The position numbers and the translations under genes were made by a program. Shown here one piece after another: positions 19,653 to 30,800 of a stretch of DNA of 40,112 bases. A model generated the notes under the pieces. That model was given only the letters and a program-made list of their open reading frames with translations. It did no database searches and was not told the DNA's origin. Every line of letters begins with the position of its first letter. Position 1 is the stretch's first letter. Source of the DNA: Blastocladiella britannica (lineage: Eukaryota > Blastocladiomycota > Blastocladiomycetes > Blastocladiales > Blastocladiaceae); contig MU624618.1 in the NCBI GenBank assembly GCA_025349905.2, positions 1 through 40,112 on the forward strand. The letters are read 5' to 3'.

Positions 19653-21632
19653 ATGATTGAAGACGTGGCGAGCGTGGTGCTGGCCTATGCGGCCGTGGAC
19701 GCACCCACACTCGCGCATGCCTTCGACTGCATTGCGGTCCTGCCCTACGCGCACTACCTGTCCACAGCCGACCCGGTCCGCGCTGCATTTTCGCGATGGG
19801 CGGGCCCAGTTTCTCCCCGCCACCTCGCCGCCGCCGGCCACTACGAACTAGTGGACCGCTTCCACCCCTGGGTCATTCAGTACGAGCTGATTGATTTGGT
19901 CGCGGACGCGGCGTCGGCGGGAGATATTGCGCGTCTGGAATGGCTCAAGACTACGCACGGAGCTGGCGTCACTGTGCTCGCCAACGACGAGCTGACATCC
20001 AAGCTGTGCATTGCCGCAGCCACCGCTAGCCAAGTTTTGGTACTTGAATGGTGGCTATCGGGGCTGGACCTCACGTCCAACTTGCCGACCCCTGGACTTG
20101 AGGTCGTCATTGAACTGATACACACGCACACCAGCGATATGGCAGTCCTGAAGTGGCTCTTGGCGGTGACCCAGGTGCCCGTGTACGCGCTGCCCAGCTT
20201 ACGAATCACCCCTGACCTTTGTACCCGCGCAGCGGCTGCTGGGAGTATCCAATTGCTAGAATGGATTGTCCAGACCGATGCAGACAATGTCCGCAATGGC
20301 GACCAGCCTATATGGATGAATTGGATGTCGGCCATGACTGCCGCATCCAAGGCGGACCAGGTAGAAGCGCTCAACTGGATGTGGGGCCAATGTAAACGCT
20401 TTGATGCCCTGGTCGTAAACTTTCCCCGCCACGTCCTGGTACATGCATCAACGAACGGAAATATTCGAATCTTAGACTGGTGGTACGCGCGGCTCCTCGA
20501 GCATCCTGTGCTTTTTGAGTTTGACTTGCTCTCGCAGCGCGAGTTGCAGACGGCAACAGCACGCAGTGGCCATATCGCCTCGCTTGAATGGTGGCTCGAA
20601 CACGCGCACGGAAATGTACAAGTCTCGAAGCGCTCCAGGCCGGGACGAAAGGCCTCCTCGGATGGGGATTCGCAGCCAGGCAGCATTATCTTCCCGCTCA
20701 AGGCCGCGTGGTTTGGGGACTGGTGCACGCATGCCACCGTTCCCATGCTTGAATGGTGGTACAGCAAATGTCTTTTCTATGGCGAGGCGTGGAATGTTCC
20801 CCTTCAGCAGCTTGCGCTGGCAGGAAGTTCTGAAGTTCTCGACTGGGCCTGGGAGCGAGGTGCGCGTATGCCTGCCATCGATATTCGTGCTCTCGTCATT
20901 GTTGCATGCGAGTCGGGCCATACCGAAGTGCTCGAATGGATGTGGCAGCAACCCGGATTGTTCACCCCTTTGGATTTGGCCCGTCTTGCTGATTCCGCCA
21001 CCCTCGCTGCCACCCAGCGCGGTCATCTCGACACATTAGAGTGGTACCTCGCGAAACTCAAGGCAGAGTGCCCTGGCCATCGCTGGAAGGACATCCGACG
21101 ACTTGGTCGAAAGGTCGGTGAGTGCCAGCACCTGTCCTTGCTTCAGAGATGGGCACGTGAAGGCCGTGAGTTTAATGACTGGAGCCCGTACTTGGTGGCC
21201 ACATTGACTGAAGTCGGCGATGGCGCCGGCTTAGATGAGCTCCTTTCATGCGGTCGCATTTCGAAACTCCAGCTCCAGTCCTCCCTCCGACACCTTCTCG
21301 AGGCGCCCAAACTGGCCTCCTTTTGGTTCTGGGCGCGGATCTGTGCCACAGCTTCCACTTGGCTCGCTGGCCAGCCATCGAGTCCAAATTACACCACGGC
21401 CAAGGTTTCTCAGCTGGCGGCCGCTTGGTCCATTTGCCGAGCTCACGGATGGGACTTTACGAACGACTTTCGTTCCTTGGTCATGTTGATTCGGACCTGC
21501 CCCGTCGTTCGATGGTGGCAGTTGGAGGCGGATCGTTTGGGGCTTCCTTTCTTGTCGCGGGCGCAAGTTGGATTGATTGAGATGTACCAACCATGGCTCG
21601 GCAAATGGCTTGGGGCGAATGTCTCTTTCTGA
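19653..21632 (+). CDS. F-box/ankyrin-like repeat protein with L-[ED]-W-[WM] units
   Basis: Single-exon 659-aa protein built of about a dozen degenerate ankyrin-like repeats. Each repeat carries a core of Leu-Glu/Asp-Trp-Trp/Met type: ARLEWLK, LVLEWWLSG, AVLKWLLA, QLLEWIVQT, EALNWMWGQ, RILDWWYAR, ASLEWWLEH, PMLEWWYSK, EVLDWAWER, EVLEWMWQQ and DTLEWYLAK. Spacing is about 30-60 residues, with A[AT]xSGHxxxL-type helices before each unit, as in ankyrin repeats. The N-terminus is short and F-box-like. Such repeats usually make protein-binding solenoids; the partner is unknown. Large families of this kind occur in zoosporic fungi and in some protists and giant viruses (from memory). The next gene may be a broken relative. 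Confidence 0.78.
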   Translation: MIEDVASVVLAYAAVDAPTLAHAFDCIAVLPYAHYLSTADPVRAAFSRWAGPVSPRHLAAAGHYELVDRFHPWVIQYELIDLVADAASAGDIARLEWLKTTHGAGVTVLANDELTSKLCIAAATASQVLVLEWWLSGLDLTSNLPTPGLEVVIELIHTHTSDMAVLKWLLAVTQVPVYALPSLRITPDLCTRAAAAGSIQLLEWIVQTDADNVRNGDQPIWMNWMSAMTAASKADQVEALNWMWGQCKRFDALVVNFPRHVLVHASTNGNIRILDWWYARLLEHPVLFEFDLLSQRELQTATARSGHIASLEWWLEHAHGNVQVSKRSRPGRKASSDGDSQPGSIIFPLKAAWFGDWCTHATVPMLEWWYSKCLFYGEAWNVPLQQLALAGSSEVLDWAWERGARMPAIDIRALVIVACESGHTEVLEWMWQQPGLFTPLDLARLADSATLAATQRGHLDTLEWYLAKLKAECPGHRWKDIRRLGRKVGECQHLSLLQRWAREGREFNDWSPYLVATLTEVGDGAGLDELLSCGRISKLQLQSSLRHLLEAPKLASFWFWARICATASTWLAGQPSSPNYTTAKVSQLAAAWSICRAHGWDFTNDFRSLVMLIRTCPVVRWWQLEADRLGLPFLSRAQVGLIEMYQPWLGKWLGANVSF

Positions 21633-21639
21633 CTTTATA

Positions 21640-22803
21640 ATGAAATCATTTTTCGATGAATTCCTTAGCAAGCGACATGAAAAGAGCGACGACCGACTGG
21701 CCGCCATCCAGACACTGCCAATAGAACTGGTTCTCTCAATCCTCGAGCTCACCCAGCCATCGAGCTCTGTGGCCGCAGCATGCTCGATCATGGCAACATG
21801 CGTGCGCGCTGGCAGTCCAACCCTGATCCAATTATGGGTTGAGCGGCACCTGGCATCGCGACCTTCGCTTGGCGAACTCACATTGGCGCGACCTGCGACG
21901 CGAGTGATCCGGACGCGCACAACTTTTTTCATGGCGGAGCTCGCCACCACCGCCATGGCCCAATTTGCGTACGTTCCCGCCATGCGCCGGCCGCTGCCGC
22001 CCCACATTTTCCAATCGTCGGCCGTGCTAGATCACTTGCTGTTGCCTCGCTGGTGGGCCCGAGTGGAGCAGATCCCAGTCCGTGTCCTCATTGAAGCATG
22101 GATTAAATAATCTTGGTCCGCGACAAGAACTGCGTCACTTTCGATCAAGGACGTTGACGGCGCCGCGATAGTGACGGTCGTCCCACACGCCGGTCCACTT
22201 GCGCCGATGCATGCGTTGATGCTCCCGGCCCGTTTATATTGCTTGGCGACGAGGACCGATTCCGATCGGCAGTGGCCCGGCTCACACAACTTGTCCCGAG
22301 TCTTGCTACGATGCGGGTCACGCACACGACGTGGTTTGGCGTGGGCGTGGATGTTCGAACCGCATTTATCCTTGGCGTGGACGGGGAAATGCGCACACCA
22401 TTTGAAGTGACGCTGCCCGAGTTCTGGGCGTTTCTCGCCATCACCCACGGAATGTGTGGTGCCGTGGACTGGATGGTGTCGGTGGGACTGCTCGACACGG
22501 CGGCGCTGTTCCAGTGGCTGGTCGCGGCACCCAGGGATACCCGATTATTGATGCAGATTGGTGCCAACCAGCAGCTCTCGCGCGAACCACTGCATTACTA
22601 TCGGTGGTTACATGCCAACAGGTACCCATTTCGAACGTCCAGTCCCCATGCCGTCACATTTCTCGACGGCGGGATGGCATCTGTAGTTGCTTTCAGTACG
22701 TGTCCTTTTTATACTCGATGCAATACCAAGAATCTCATTCATTTGTGCAGCCCGGCAGCAACCATGGAGCAGTCAACTTCGAAAAGGTGACAAATTGCTT
22801 TAA
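21640..22803 (+). pseudogene. F-box/repeat protein with interrupted reading frame
   Basis: The start MKSFFDEFLSKR at 21640, only 7 bp after the previous stop, leads into an F-box-like block (IQTLPIELVLSILELT). That frame ends at TAA 22108-22110. A second coding frame, open from 22158, continues with FRSAVARLTQLVPSL, THGMCGAVDWMVSVG, LFQWLVAAP and YYRWLHANRYPF, and then a clean 55-nt intron (22696-22750, GTACGT...GTGCAG) to a stop at 22801-22803. Between about 22078 and 22254 I cannot find a single convincing GT-AG intron of normal size that joins the two; a 176-nt one (GTCCGT...GACGAG) would work in phase. It is either a decaying paralogue of the upstream repeat gene, an assembly error, or a gene with an atypical intron. 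Confidence 0.5.
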
Positions 22804-22878
22804 TATTTTTACAAAAGGGATCGTAAACCCACAGATCAACTCTGTGGAAATTCTGTTAAAAACAAAATAATACAAATA

Positions 22879-24301
22879 ATGAACTGGATCATATCGGCCC
22901 CTGCCGTCGCAGAGGGCGCAACGAGTATTCTCAATGACAATGTCGTCATGTTTTATGTCATCCACCTGGCGGCACTGATTTGCATTGTGTTTTCCGTGAG
23001 CGCTTCCATGCTGGTCCTCGCCCACGTTTATGGTCTACGAGTCCCTGATCCAATCAATCGAGCACTGGGCGGGATCTTTACCGGTGGTCAGCAGCAGCAG
23101 CAGACCAAGGCAAATGGTGGCGAGTTTGGCCTGTTTGCAAAACGCACGGATCTTTCAGCGCGGTTTGCCGTCTGTATGATTGTTGTTTTATTTTGTAGGG
23201 CGAAATCAAACTGACAAAACAGCAATATATCAGACCTCGCGCTGGCGGATACAACGTGGGGATTCAGTCACTCTATTGATCACCTCTACTTGATTGTAAA
23301 TGGTCAAAATCCATCCCATGCCGTTGCCAAGGTGCTTGGAAGCGTCGTTTGGATCTTCTTTGGCTGTTCGTTTCTCCACCCATTTTCCTTCATTTTGGTT
23401 TCTTACTCCATTCAGAAACAACTAGATCATGTCCTAATGCACGCGTGCCTCAGTCTCTACACGTATTTGCGGGTATGCAAGAACACGAGCGTCCCGTTCG
23501 GCGCCAAGGATTGGAAGCTGCACGCAGCATGCTTTGGCACTGTGCTCGTGATCCTTCCAGTACTTCTTGCCATTCAAGGCATTGGCAATTCTGGCTATTG
23601 GTGCGTGTTCTCATTGCCTGGATCTCGATGAATCACTCACCACCAACATAATGCCAAACAGGTGTCTTGCTCAGTTAGGAACCCCCGGCGGAGCTTTCGT
23701 GTTTTGGCTCTTAGCTGCAGTGTCAGGGTTCACGGCTCTTGCCACGTACGAGAGCAATCGACGGGTCGCGCTGAAACTGAGCAAGTCGATTGTGCAACTC
23801 TCGGGTGGGATTCGGCAGCCGTCAGGCGCCATTTTACTCCAGCCCAGCAGTGGCATGAAGGTCAGCCAAAAGAGTCTCCCAAAGTTGCCATCAGCAATGA
23901 TGGGCGGCACTGACTCGTCTCCTGGTGGCATGCCCGAGCGATCCAATCCTGGCAACGCCTCTGGCCAAGTGTTGAGCAGCACGGCCAGTGCCGACGGTGG
24001 GGAGAACAGCCACCAGCAGCACCAGCACCACAGCGAGCGCTCTCTCGTGGCGTCCAAGTGCCTCACGACACTGGTGCGCACCGCATTCCTGCTGTATGTG
24101 CCGCTGACGCTCGCGTGCTCGGCCATTGCGGTGTGTTTCTCGTTCAACATCATGGAGCCCATGTGCGGTCTGTTCCTGGTGGTGGTCGCCAACTTGTCGG
24201 GCTTCATGAATGCGCGCGCCTACTTTATCAACGAGCGGCGCAAGGCCGGTCGGCGCGCTCGGCACGGACAAAAGTCGAGCCAGTCTGGCAGCCACTTATA
24301 A
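22879..24301 (+). CDS. Seven-helix receptor, Dictyostelium cAMP-receptor-like
   Basis: Predicted plasma-membrane G-protein-coupled receptor of 433 aa. Exons 22879-23173, 23234-23600 and 23662-24301 close in frame across introns of 60 nt (GTATGA, CTGAC branch) and 61 nt (GTGCGT). Hydrophobic segments are at about 22-48, 96-118 (VYLALADTTWGF), 130-155, 195-214, 232-252 (GGAFVFWLLAAVSGFTALA), 358-382 and 386-408 (CGLFLVVVANLSGFMNA). The Cys in GNSGYWCLAQ, between helices 4 and 5, is placed like the conserved extracellular-loop Cys. The loop between helices 5 and 6 is about 100 residues, Ser/Gly/His/Gln-rich and probably cytoplasmic. The C-tail is short and basic. The nearest type by helix motifs is the cAMP-receptor-like/Git3-like class; the ligand is unknown. 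Confidence 0.72.
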
Positions 24302-24345
24302 GCCTGCTTGCGGTCCCCGAAATGAATAATGTATTACATTGCTTT

Positions 24346-26532
24346 TTACTTGTCCTCGGCAACCGTCACGGCCGGAAAGCGCTTGGCCACCCCGGCCCAA
24401 GTCTCGGTACCCTCACTGAGCGACGCGACGGCGGCGAGAATATCGGCGATCTTGCCGCGCACCTGCGCAGTCGAGTCGCGCTCGCGCAACGTGACGGTCT
24501 GGTCGTCTGCCGACTGAAAATCGACCGTGATGGCAAAGGGGGTGCCGAGCTCGTCGTTACGCGCGTAGCGCTTGCCGATGGAGACGCCCGAGTCGTCGAC
24601 GCGCGCCGCCAGGCCGAGCTTGCGCAGGTCCTTGCGGAGGAGGGCGACGGTGGGCGTGAACGCGGCGTTGGCCGACAGCGGGACCACCAGCACCTTGATC
24701 GGGGCCATGGCGGGAGGGAACGCCAGCACGCCGCGGTTCACGTCGTCGGGGCGGGTGTAGAACACGTGCTCAAACAGAGAGTGCAGGATGCGGCCAATAC
24801 CAAACGACGGCTCAATCACGTTGGGCACGTACTCGCGCACGTGCTCCTTGACGGTGATCTTTTCAATCTTGACCAGGTCGTTGGTGAGCGTGTAGGTGGC
24901 GCCGTCGTCGGTGGACACCAGTGGGTGAGTGGCGGTCGCCGAGGTGGCCAGCGACGCCTTGATGGCCAGCACGTCGGCCTCGGGAAGCGCCGCCAGCTGC
25001 GCCTCCAGTGCCTTGGCGGCCTTCTTGAATGCAATACCAAACGCGCGCTTGTTGACCACGGGCGTCCACTTTTCAATCACCAGCGGCTCCGGGAGCGCCT
25101 GCCGCACGCACAGCTTGCGGCCGGTGCGCTCCGAGTGGCGGGTCAGGTCGAACGCCGACCGGTCGGCGCAGCCCACGCACTCGATCCAACCGTACGAGTT
25201 CTTGAGCTCGGCGTCCCAGCAGTCGCACGCGTAGTGCGCCATCTCGTTGGACATGTGCTGGCGGAACCGCAGCAGGTCGGGCCGAATGCCGATCTTGGTC
25301 AGGAACAGGTGCACGCGCGCCAAAAAGTAGCCCAGTGTCTGGTTGTCAATCACGCCCTTGGCCACCGCATCGCCCATGGCCATCTTGGTGATGGCGGTCG
25401 AGCCCGAGAGCTGCGTGGTGGCGGGGAGGAGGTTGAGGATCACGTCCTTGTGCGACTCGAAGCCCGGGTGGGACTTGTCGGCGGGGTCAACGTAGTGCTC
25501 GATTTCGGCCATGAGGAACTCACTGTGTTATTTTTTTTTGTTTTTGTTTCTTCTTGTCAGCTACTCATGACCATTAAAAAAAAGGAAATGGTGCACAAAC
25601 CGAACACGCAGCAGGCCATTCCGTGGCGAAATCTCATTGCGGAAAGCCTTGCCGATCGAAGCCGAGGCGAAAGGCATGCGGCTGTTGTTGTATTCCAGGA
25701 GCTTGCCAAAGTTGACAAACTGGCCCTGAGCGGTCTCAGGGCGCAGGTAGCCCTTGACCTCGCCGGTGGGGCCGACATTGGTGTCAAACATGAGGTTGAA
25801 CTCGACGGGCTCGGTGACGACGTTGCCCTCGGGGGTACGGATCTCGTGCATGCGGATCAGCTCGCCGAGCTCGGCGCCCGAGTAGTTGTCAATCTGGTCC
25901 ACATTTTCTTGTCAGTTTGGAGTTGCAATAAACAAACCAAAAAAAAAAAAAACGTACCTTGGCCAGCGTCTCCTCGTACTCGACGCGCACGGCATCGTCC
26001 AGCTTGGCCGCCACCAGCTCGACCTTGGCCTTGGTCTTCTTGGCCGGCGCCTTCTTGGCATCCTCCGGCTTGGGCGCCGCAGCAGCAGCACCACGCGCGC
26101 GCTGGTCCGCCTCCAGACGTGCCGACAGCACGTTCTCGACCAGGTGGTCGGCGCGGTAAATGTCGCCCGTGACAGTGTCCTTGCACATCCAGTCGCAGAA
26201 GCGGTCGACGTGGCCCGAGGTCTTGAGCACCTCGTACGGAGTCAAGATGGTGGAGTCCACCTCCAGCATGTCCTCCTCCAGGACAAAGTGCTTGCGCCAC
26301 TGCTCGGTGAAGTTGGCGAGCAGAGCGGTGCCGGGCGGGCCAAAGTCAAAGAGGCCGGCGGTGCCTTTATTTGATCGGTCAGTTTGCCTTGTTTATACTT
26401 GCTGCAGCAACAAAAGGACGAACCGCCATAGATCTCAAAGGACGGGGCGACAAAGAAGCGGCGGGTCAGCAGGTTCTCGAGGTTCTCGCGGTTAAACACC
26501 GGGTCGGTGGTGGCGGTAGTGGACGACGACAT
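24346..26532 (-). CDS. GRS1: Glycyl-tRNA synthetase
   Basis: Charges tRNA-Gly; an alpha2 class II synthetase of the eukaryotic type. Exons 26532-26424, 26364-25958, 25893-25601 and 25522-24346 give 661 aa, near the yeast length. Introns of 59, 64 and 78 nt have donors GTTCGT, GTACGT and GTTTGT and clear CTGAC branch sites. Seen: RRFFVAPSFEIYGG, GTAGLFDFGPPG (motif 1 region), DIYRADHLVE, GYLRPETAQGQFVNF, motif 2 FRNEISPRNGLLRVREF (split by intron 3), CVGCADRSAFDL and motif 3 EPSFGIGRIL, then the anticodon-binding domain. An Ala/Lys-rich insert at about 115-135 replaces part of the usual insertion domain. No clear presequence precedes the Met; in yeast one GRS1 gene serves cytosol and mitochondria. 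Its start is 92 bp from the divergent Aim18/46-like gene. Confidence 0.96.
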
Positions 26533-26624
26533 GTTTCCGGGGTTTTGTTTATGGAATTGGAGCTTTGAAGAGCGGCTGTGTTGTTTTTGAAGTCGCCCAA
26601 CTCAGTCATAAAAACAAAATCAAA

Positions 26625-27648
26625 ATGCTCGGACTCGCCAGATCCAGTCTGCGGCCACGCGCCATGACAATGATCAAGACTCTTGCGCCGATTGCTCGCG
26701 CAAGTCTGGCCTGCTCGCGTCCCCTCTCCGTCTCTGCCACCCAGCGCAGCCAACAAAGCCTTCATAATGAAAACAAGGACAAGGGCAGGAAGGACAGCCC
26801 AAAAACATGGTCTCCAACGGTGCTTGGCGCTGGCGCCCTGGCTCTGGCGGTAGCCGCCGCAGCTTTGGCCGTGTTTGCAGAGTCGACGCTCCTGGAACCG
26901 GCGGCCGATGCGCCTACGATTGGTCCGGGAATCCCTTTACACGCTCAATTCGCTGCAAACTCAATGAACAATCAATACAGTCGACACGTCCACGGGCGCC
27001 ATCTTACCCGCAACCATGGTTCTCCCGGTTGGCCCGGCCAAGACCCCAACGCGTTTCGTTGCCGTCGGCCACGGCCCGCGCCAAGTGACTTTCCTGTCCA
27101 TCAACGTGTACACGATCGCGCTCTACATTCCCGACACGCCCGCTGCCCGTGCCGCTCTGGCAGCTGCATGCAGCGACTCGGCCGCATCGCTTGATCGCCT
27201 CGCAACCGACCCGGCCACGCGCGATCTGGTGCTGTACCTGACGCCAGCGCGCGCCACCACCGCCGCCCACTTGCGCGACGGGTTTGTGCGGACGTTCATG
27301 GACGCGGTGTCGCGCGCTACGGGAGCTGCGGCCGTCAAGGCAGGTACCATTGCCGCCGCCGATGCCGTAGCCACGCGCGACCGCATGCTCTCGGACATTG
27401 ACCGGTTCAAGACCGAGTTCCCGCCATCCGCGGTCGATAAGGGACACGTGTACCTGTTCCGGCGGCCGGCTGGGTCCGAGGGACTGGAGATTTCGCTGCA
27501 CGGCAAGACGGTCGGCACGATTCAAAGTGAGTGGATGGCGGCGGCGCTCTCTACTGCTTACCTCCGCGCTGACAAGCCGCTGTCGCCCAAGTTGCGCGAG
27601 TCGATCGTTCAATTCCCATCTCCCGCTGCAATTAAGGAGGGAATGTAA
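26625..27648 (+). CDS. Aim18/Aim46-like mitochondrial protein, chalcone-isomerase fold
   Basis: Exons 26625-26922 and 26981-27648 give 321 aa across a 58-nt intron (GTCCGG...TACAG), an unusual GTC donor that is nevertheless required for the frame. The N-terminus (MLGLARSSLRPRAMTMIKTL) is Arg/Ser-rich with no acids for over 40 residues, a typical matrix-targeting signal. One membrane helix follows at about 68-90 (VLGAGALALAVAAAALAVFA). The C-terminal domain has FVAVGHGPRQVTFLSINVY and IALYIPD, matching the start of the chalcone-isomerase-like fold of yeast Aim18/Aim46, and continues to GTIQSEWMAAALSTAYL. These yeast proteins bind heme and lack isomerase activity (family knowledge). I infer an inner-membrane anchor; topology is not shown. 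Confidence 0.85.
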
Positions 27649-27821
27649 TTTTGGCGATCCCTTGACTTGTGTTTTCCCATGAGTTTTGGGAAGCAACGTT
27701 ATATAATTCTTTATTTCCTTTTCCTTTTCACACTTATTTATAATATTAAGAACCCTCGGCACTGCACTCGTTTGTTTCAAGACTGGATCTTTTTCTTGAA
27801 AGTACAAAACCACATAAAACC

Positions 27822-30800
27822 ATGTCGTCTGGCACAACGGGCAGCGCCTTGAGCCCTCCCACTGCATCGTCGGGAACTGCTCCCACCTCGCCTGGAATGA
27901 ATCGACTTTCCCGAACTTCCAAGCTGGGTATGTGCCTATTTGTCCACTATTCATCTTCAAGGAAGATATTCATATTAAATATATAAACAGCTGATAAGCT
28001 GGGAATCCAAAACCGCGCCGAGCTTTCGGCCCTCCAGCAATTTGTCGACAACCCGGATCAGGCACCAGAGGAGTTTCTGAAATCTCCCGCGGCCAAGCTC
28101 AATAAGCTCCAGTCCAAGCTCGGCGTGGACGAAACCGTGCAATACGCCATCTCGTCGTCGTCGCAATCCGAGGCCATCAAGGCCATCAAACTGAAAAAGA
28201 ACGCCATTCACGTCAAGCACATTTCGCTGTCCCAGGAGCTGCTGGATGACTCGCTGGAATCCTCGTCCGATCCCACGCCCGGAAGCGAAGGCGACAATGG
28301 TGGCGAAACGTACTTTGTGGACGATGGCACCCCTGGTGGTGGTGACGACTCCACTGACCCGAATGGGCCGCCCGGGATCGCTGGATCCACATCCGGAGGC
28401 ACGATTCAGCGTGGGACGGTGCAGCGCCGTCCCTTGGCCACGTCCGGATCCATGGTGGCGGCCGACGGTGCTGGTGGCGCGGGGGGCGCTGCCACTCTGA
28501 CTCGAGGCGGAGGCACGTTGACGCGCGGCGGCGCGGCGGCGGCGGACCCGCAGGATCTGGGATCGGGGTCCCTGACGGAGCTGGCCAACCCACGCGTCCA
28601 GCGGACGGGCACGCGCATGGACAAGCTTGCCGACTTTTTCGGCGCCCAGGACGATCATGTTGGCGCTCTACGGAAAATTGTGAGCAAGTCAAAGGGAGCC
28701 GAGCCGGTACAAACCTTACCCCATATTTCATTGTACTATTGACACTCATACATTCAACTACAGCAAACCGCACGTCGCAATGTCAAGCCAACGTTCTTGC
28801 TCCGCGTCCACTTTGCCAACAACACGCACATGATTGTGGCCATGCCGCTGGAATCCTCGGGGCATGAAATCGTTTCCCATGTCATGCGGAAGCTCATGAT
28901 CCAGGACGTAGAGACGTACTATGGACTGTACCTGGTTGATGGACAAAGTACGACGTTCTCTTTTTTTTTTTCGTCTTTGCAGTAACTGGGACTGGGACAC
29001 GAGACTGATCTACCAAAGTTGCAACTGCCAGCCAACCGGATTCTGAAGGACAATGACTCGGTGTTTGACACGGTCCGCAATTTTACCGACGGGCAATACA
29101 TCTTGTTCCGGCGCCGCGGGAAGGCCGACATGTCCAACGACGATGAGGCCTCGGCAGCCGATAAGGCGGCGGCCGATTTGGACCCAGACTTTGCCGAGCT
29201 CACGGGTGTTGCGCCGTCGGGAGGTGCCGGTGCGGTTGGTGCTACGCGCACGCGCAAGGTGGTAAAGCTGGCGGCGTTCTTTGGTGTCAAGTCGGACCAC
29301 ACAGCGATCCAGACTGGCCAGGCCGAGTTGGAGGACCTGTTCAACATGCTGGCCGATTCCTTGATTGTGGATGATGGGGTGGGATCCCACTCGAGCGAAA
29401 GCACGTCGCTCAAGCGGCAGGGGATCAAGGAAAATACCATCTTCAAGGAAGGATGGCTCACGGCCGAGGGCGGCCCCGGGCTCACGGCCGAAACGGTGGT
29501 GTGGGTCTCGGTCGACCGCGGGACCATCAATGTGCGGTACTGCGAGTCGCGCGAGACCGCCATCTCTCCTCGCGATCCAGTGCACTCCACAGCGCTGGCG
29601 TCCATGTTGTGCGAGGTCCCCGACAAGGCCAAGCCCTCGTTTGTGTTGCGATCCGCGGGTACCCCCGATGCGGTACTGTTCCACTTCACGTCGACAGGCC
29701 TCAGCGACCGCGACGACTGGGTTCAAGTCATTCAGAACCTGATTGCCGCTGCGCCTGCGCGCGCAAGCGACCCTGGAGGCGCCGCCAAGGCGCCCCTAGC
29801 CGACAACTCGGTTGCGCGGTCGACATCGCAGCGGTCGCGGTCCAAGTCGTCGCGCGCGACCATTGACGATTTCGAGTTCCATCGGGTCCTCGGCAAGGGC
29901 AAGTACGGGAAGGTGCTGCTGTGCTCGCACCGTGTTTCCAAGAAAGTGTTTGCGATCAAGGTGATCCAGCGCGACCAAGAGTCCGAGGACACGGCCCGCA
30001 CCGAGTCCGAGATCTTGCGGTCCATCAAGCACCCGTTCATTGTCGGTCTGCACTTTGCGTTCCAGAACACCGAGCGCTTGTACTTGGTCATGGAGTATGT
30101 CAATGGCGGCGAGCTGTTTTTCCACCTCAGCCAGTCGGGCCGGTTCCCCGAGAAGCGCGCAAAGTTTTATGCGGCCGAAATCATTTTGGCGCTCCAGTGC
30201 TTGCACGGCAAGGGGATCGTGTACCGTGATTTGAAATTGGAGAACATTCTCTTGGACAAGGACGGTCACATCAAGGTACTCTTTGCCATTTTTTTCACAA
30301 TGTCTTCATCGACTGATCCATATATTGGTACAGATTGCCGACTTTGGTCTTTCACGCATGTCGGCCAAGGACGATGACAAGCGCACTTTTTCGATGGCGG
30401 GAACGCTCGAGTACTTTGGTTCGTTTATCTTTTCAATAGTGGATCATCTGTCTGATTGGGTGGAAACAAAATCACAGCGCCCGAGGTTATTGAAGGCATC
30501 AACTACTCGTTCCCAGCCGACTGGTGGGCATTCGGCGTCATCTTGTTTGGTACGTGCACATTTCCACCCTCTTCCAAAACAATACCTTTCTGACTTGAGG
30601 CAAAAATAAAAAATAAACAGAGCTGCTTTGCGGCTACCATCCATTCTACAACCCGAACCCGGATCTGCTGTACCAGCTGATTTTGCGTGCCCCTCTCGAG
30701 TTCCCGTCGTTTGCGTCCCGACATGCATGCGATCTGATCACGCGTCTGCTGGACCGCGACTACAAGAAACGGCTGGGATCCGGAAAGCAAGGGTCGCGCG

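Noticed and set aside
23174..23233. In-frame TGA in the receptor gene, suggesting recoding or selenocysteine
   Set aside because: A 60-nt GTATGA...TATCAG intron with a CTGAC branch removes it and joins helix 2 in phase. The TGA is part of the branch site.
24058..26172. 704-codon open frame on the + strand
   Set aside because: It lies antisense to the glycyl-tRNA synthetase exons and shows no domain; long antisense frames are common in GC-rich coding sequence.
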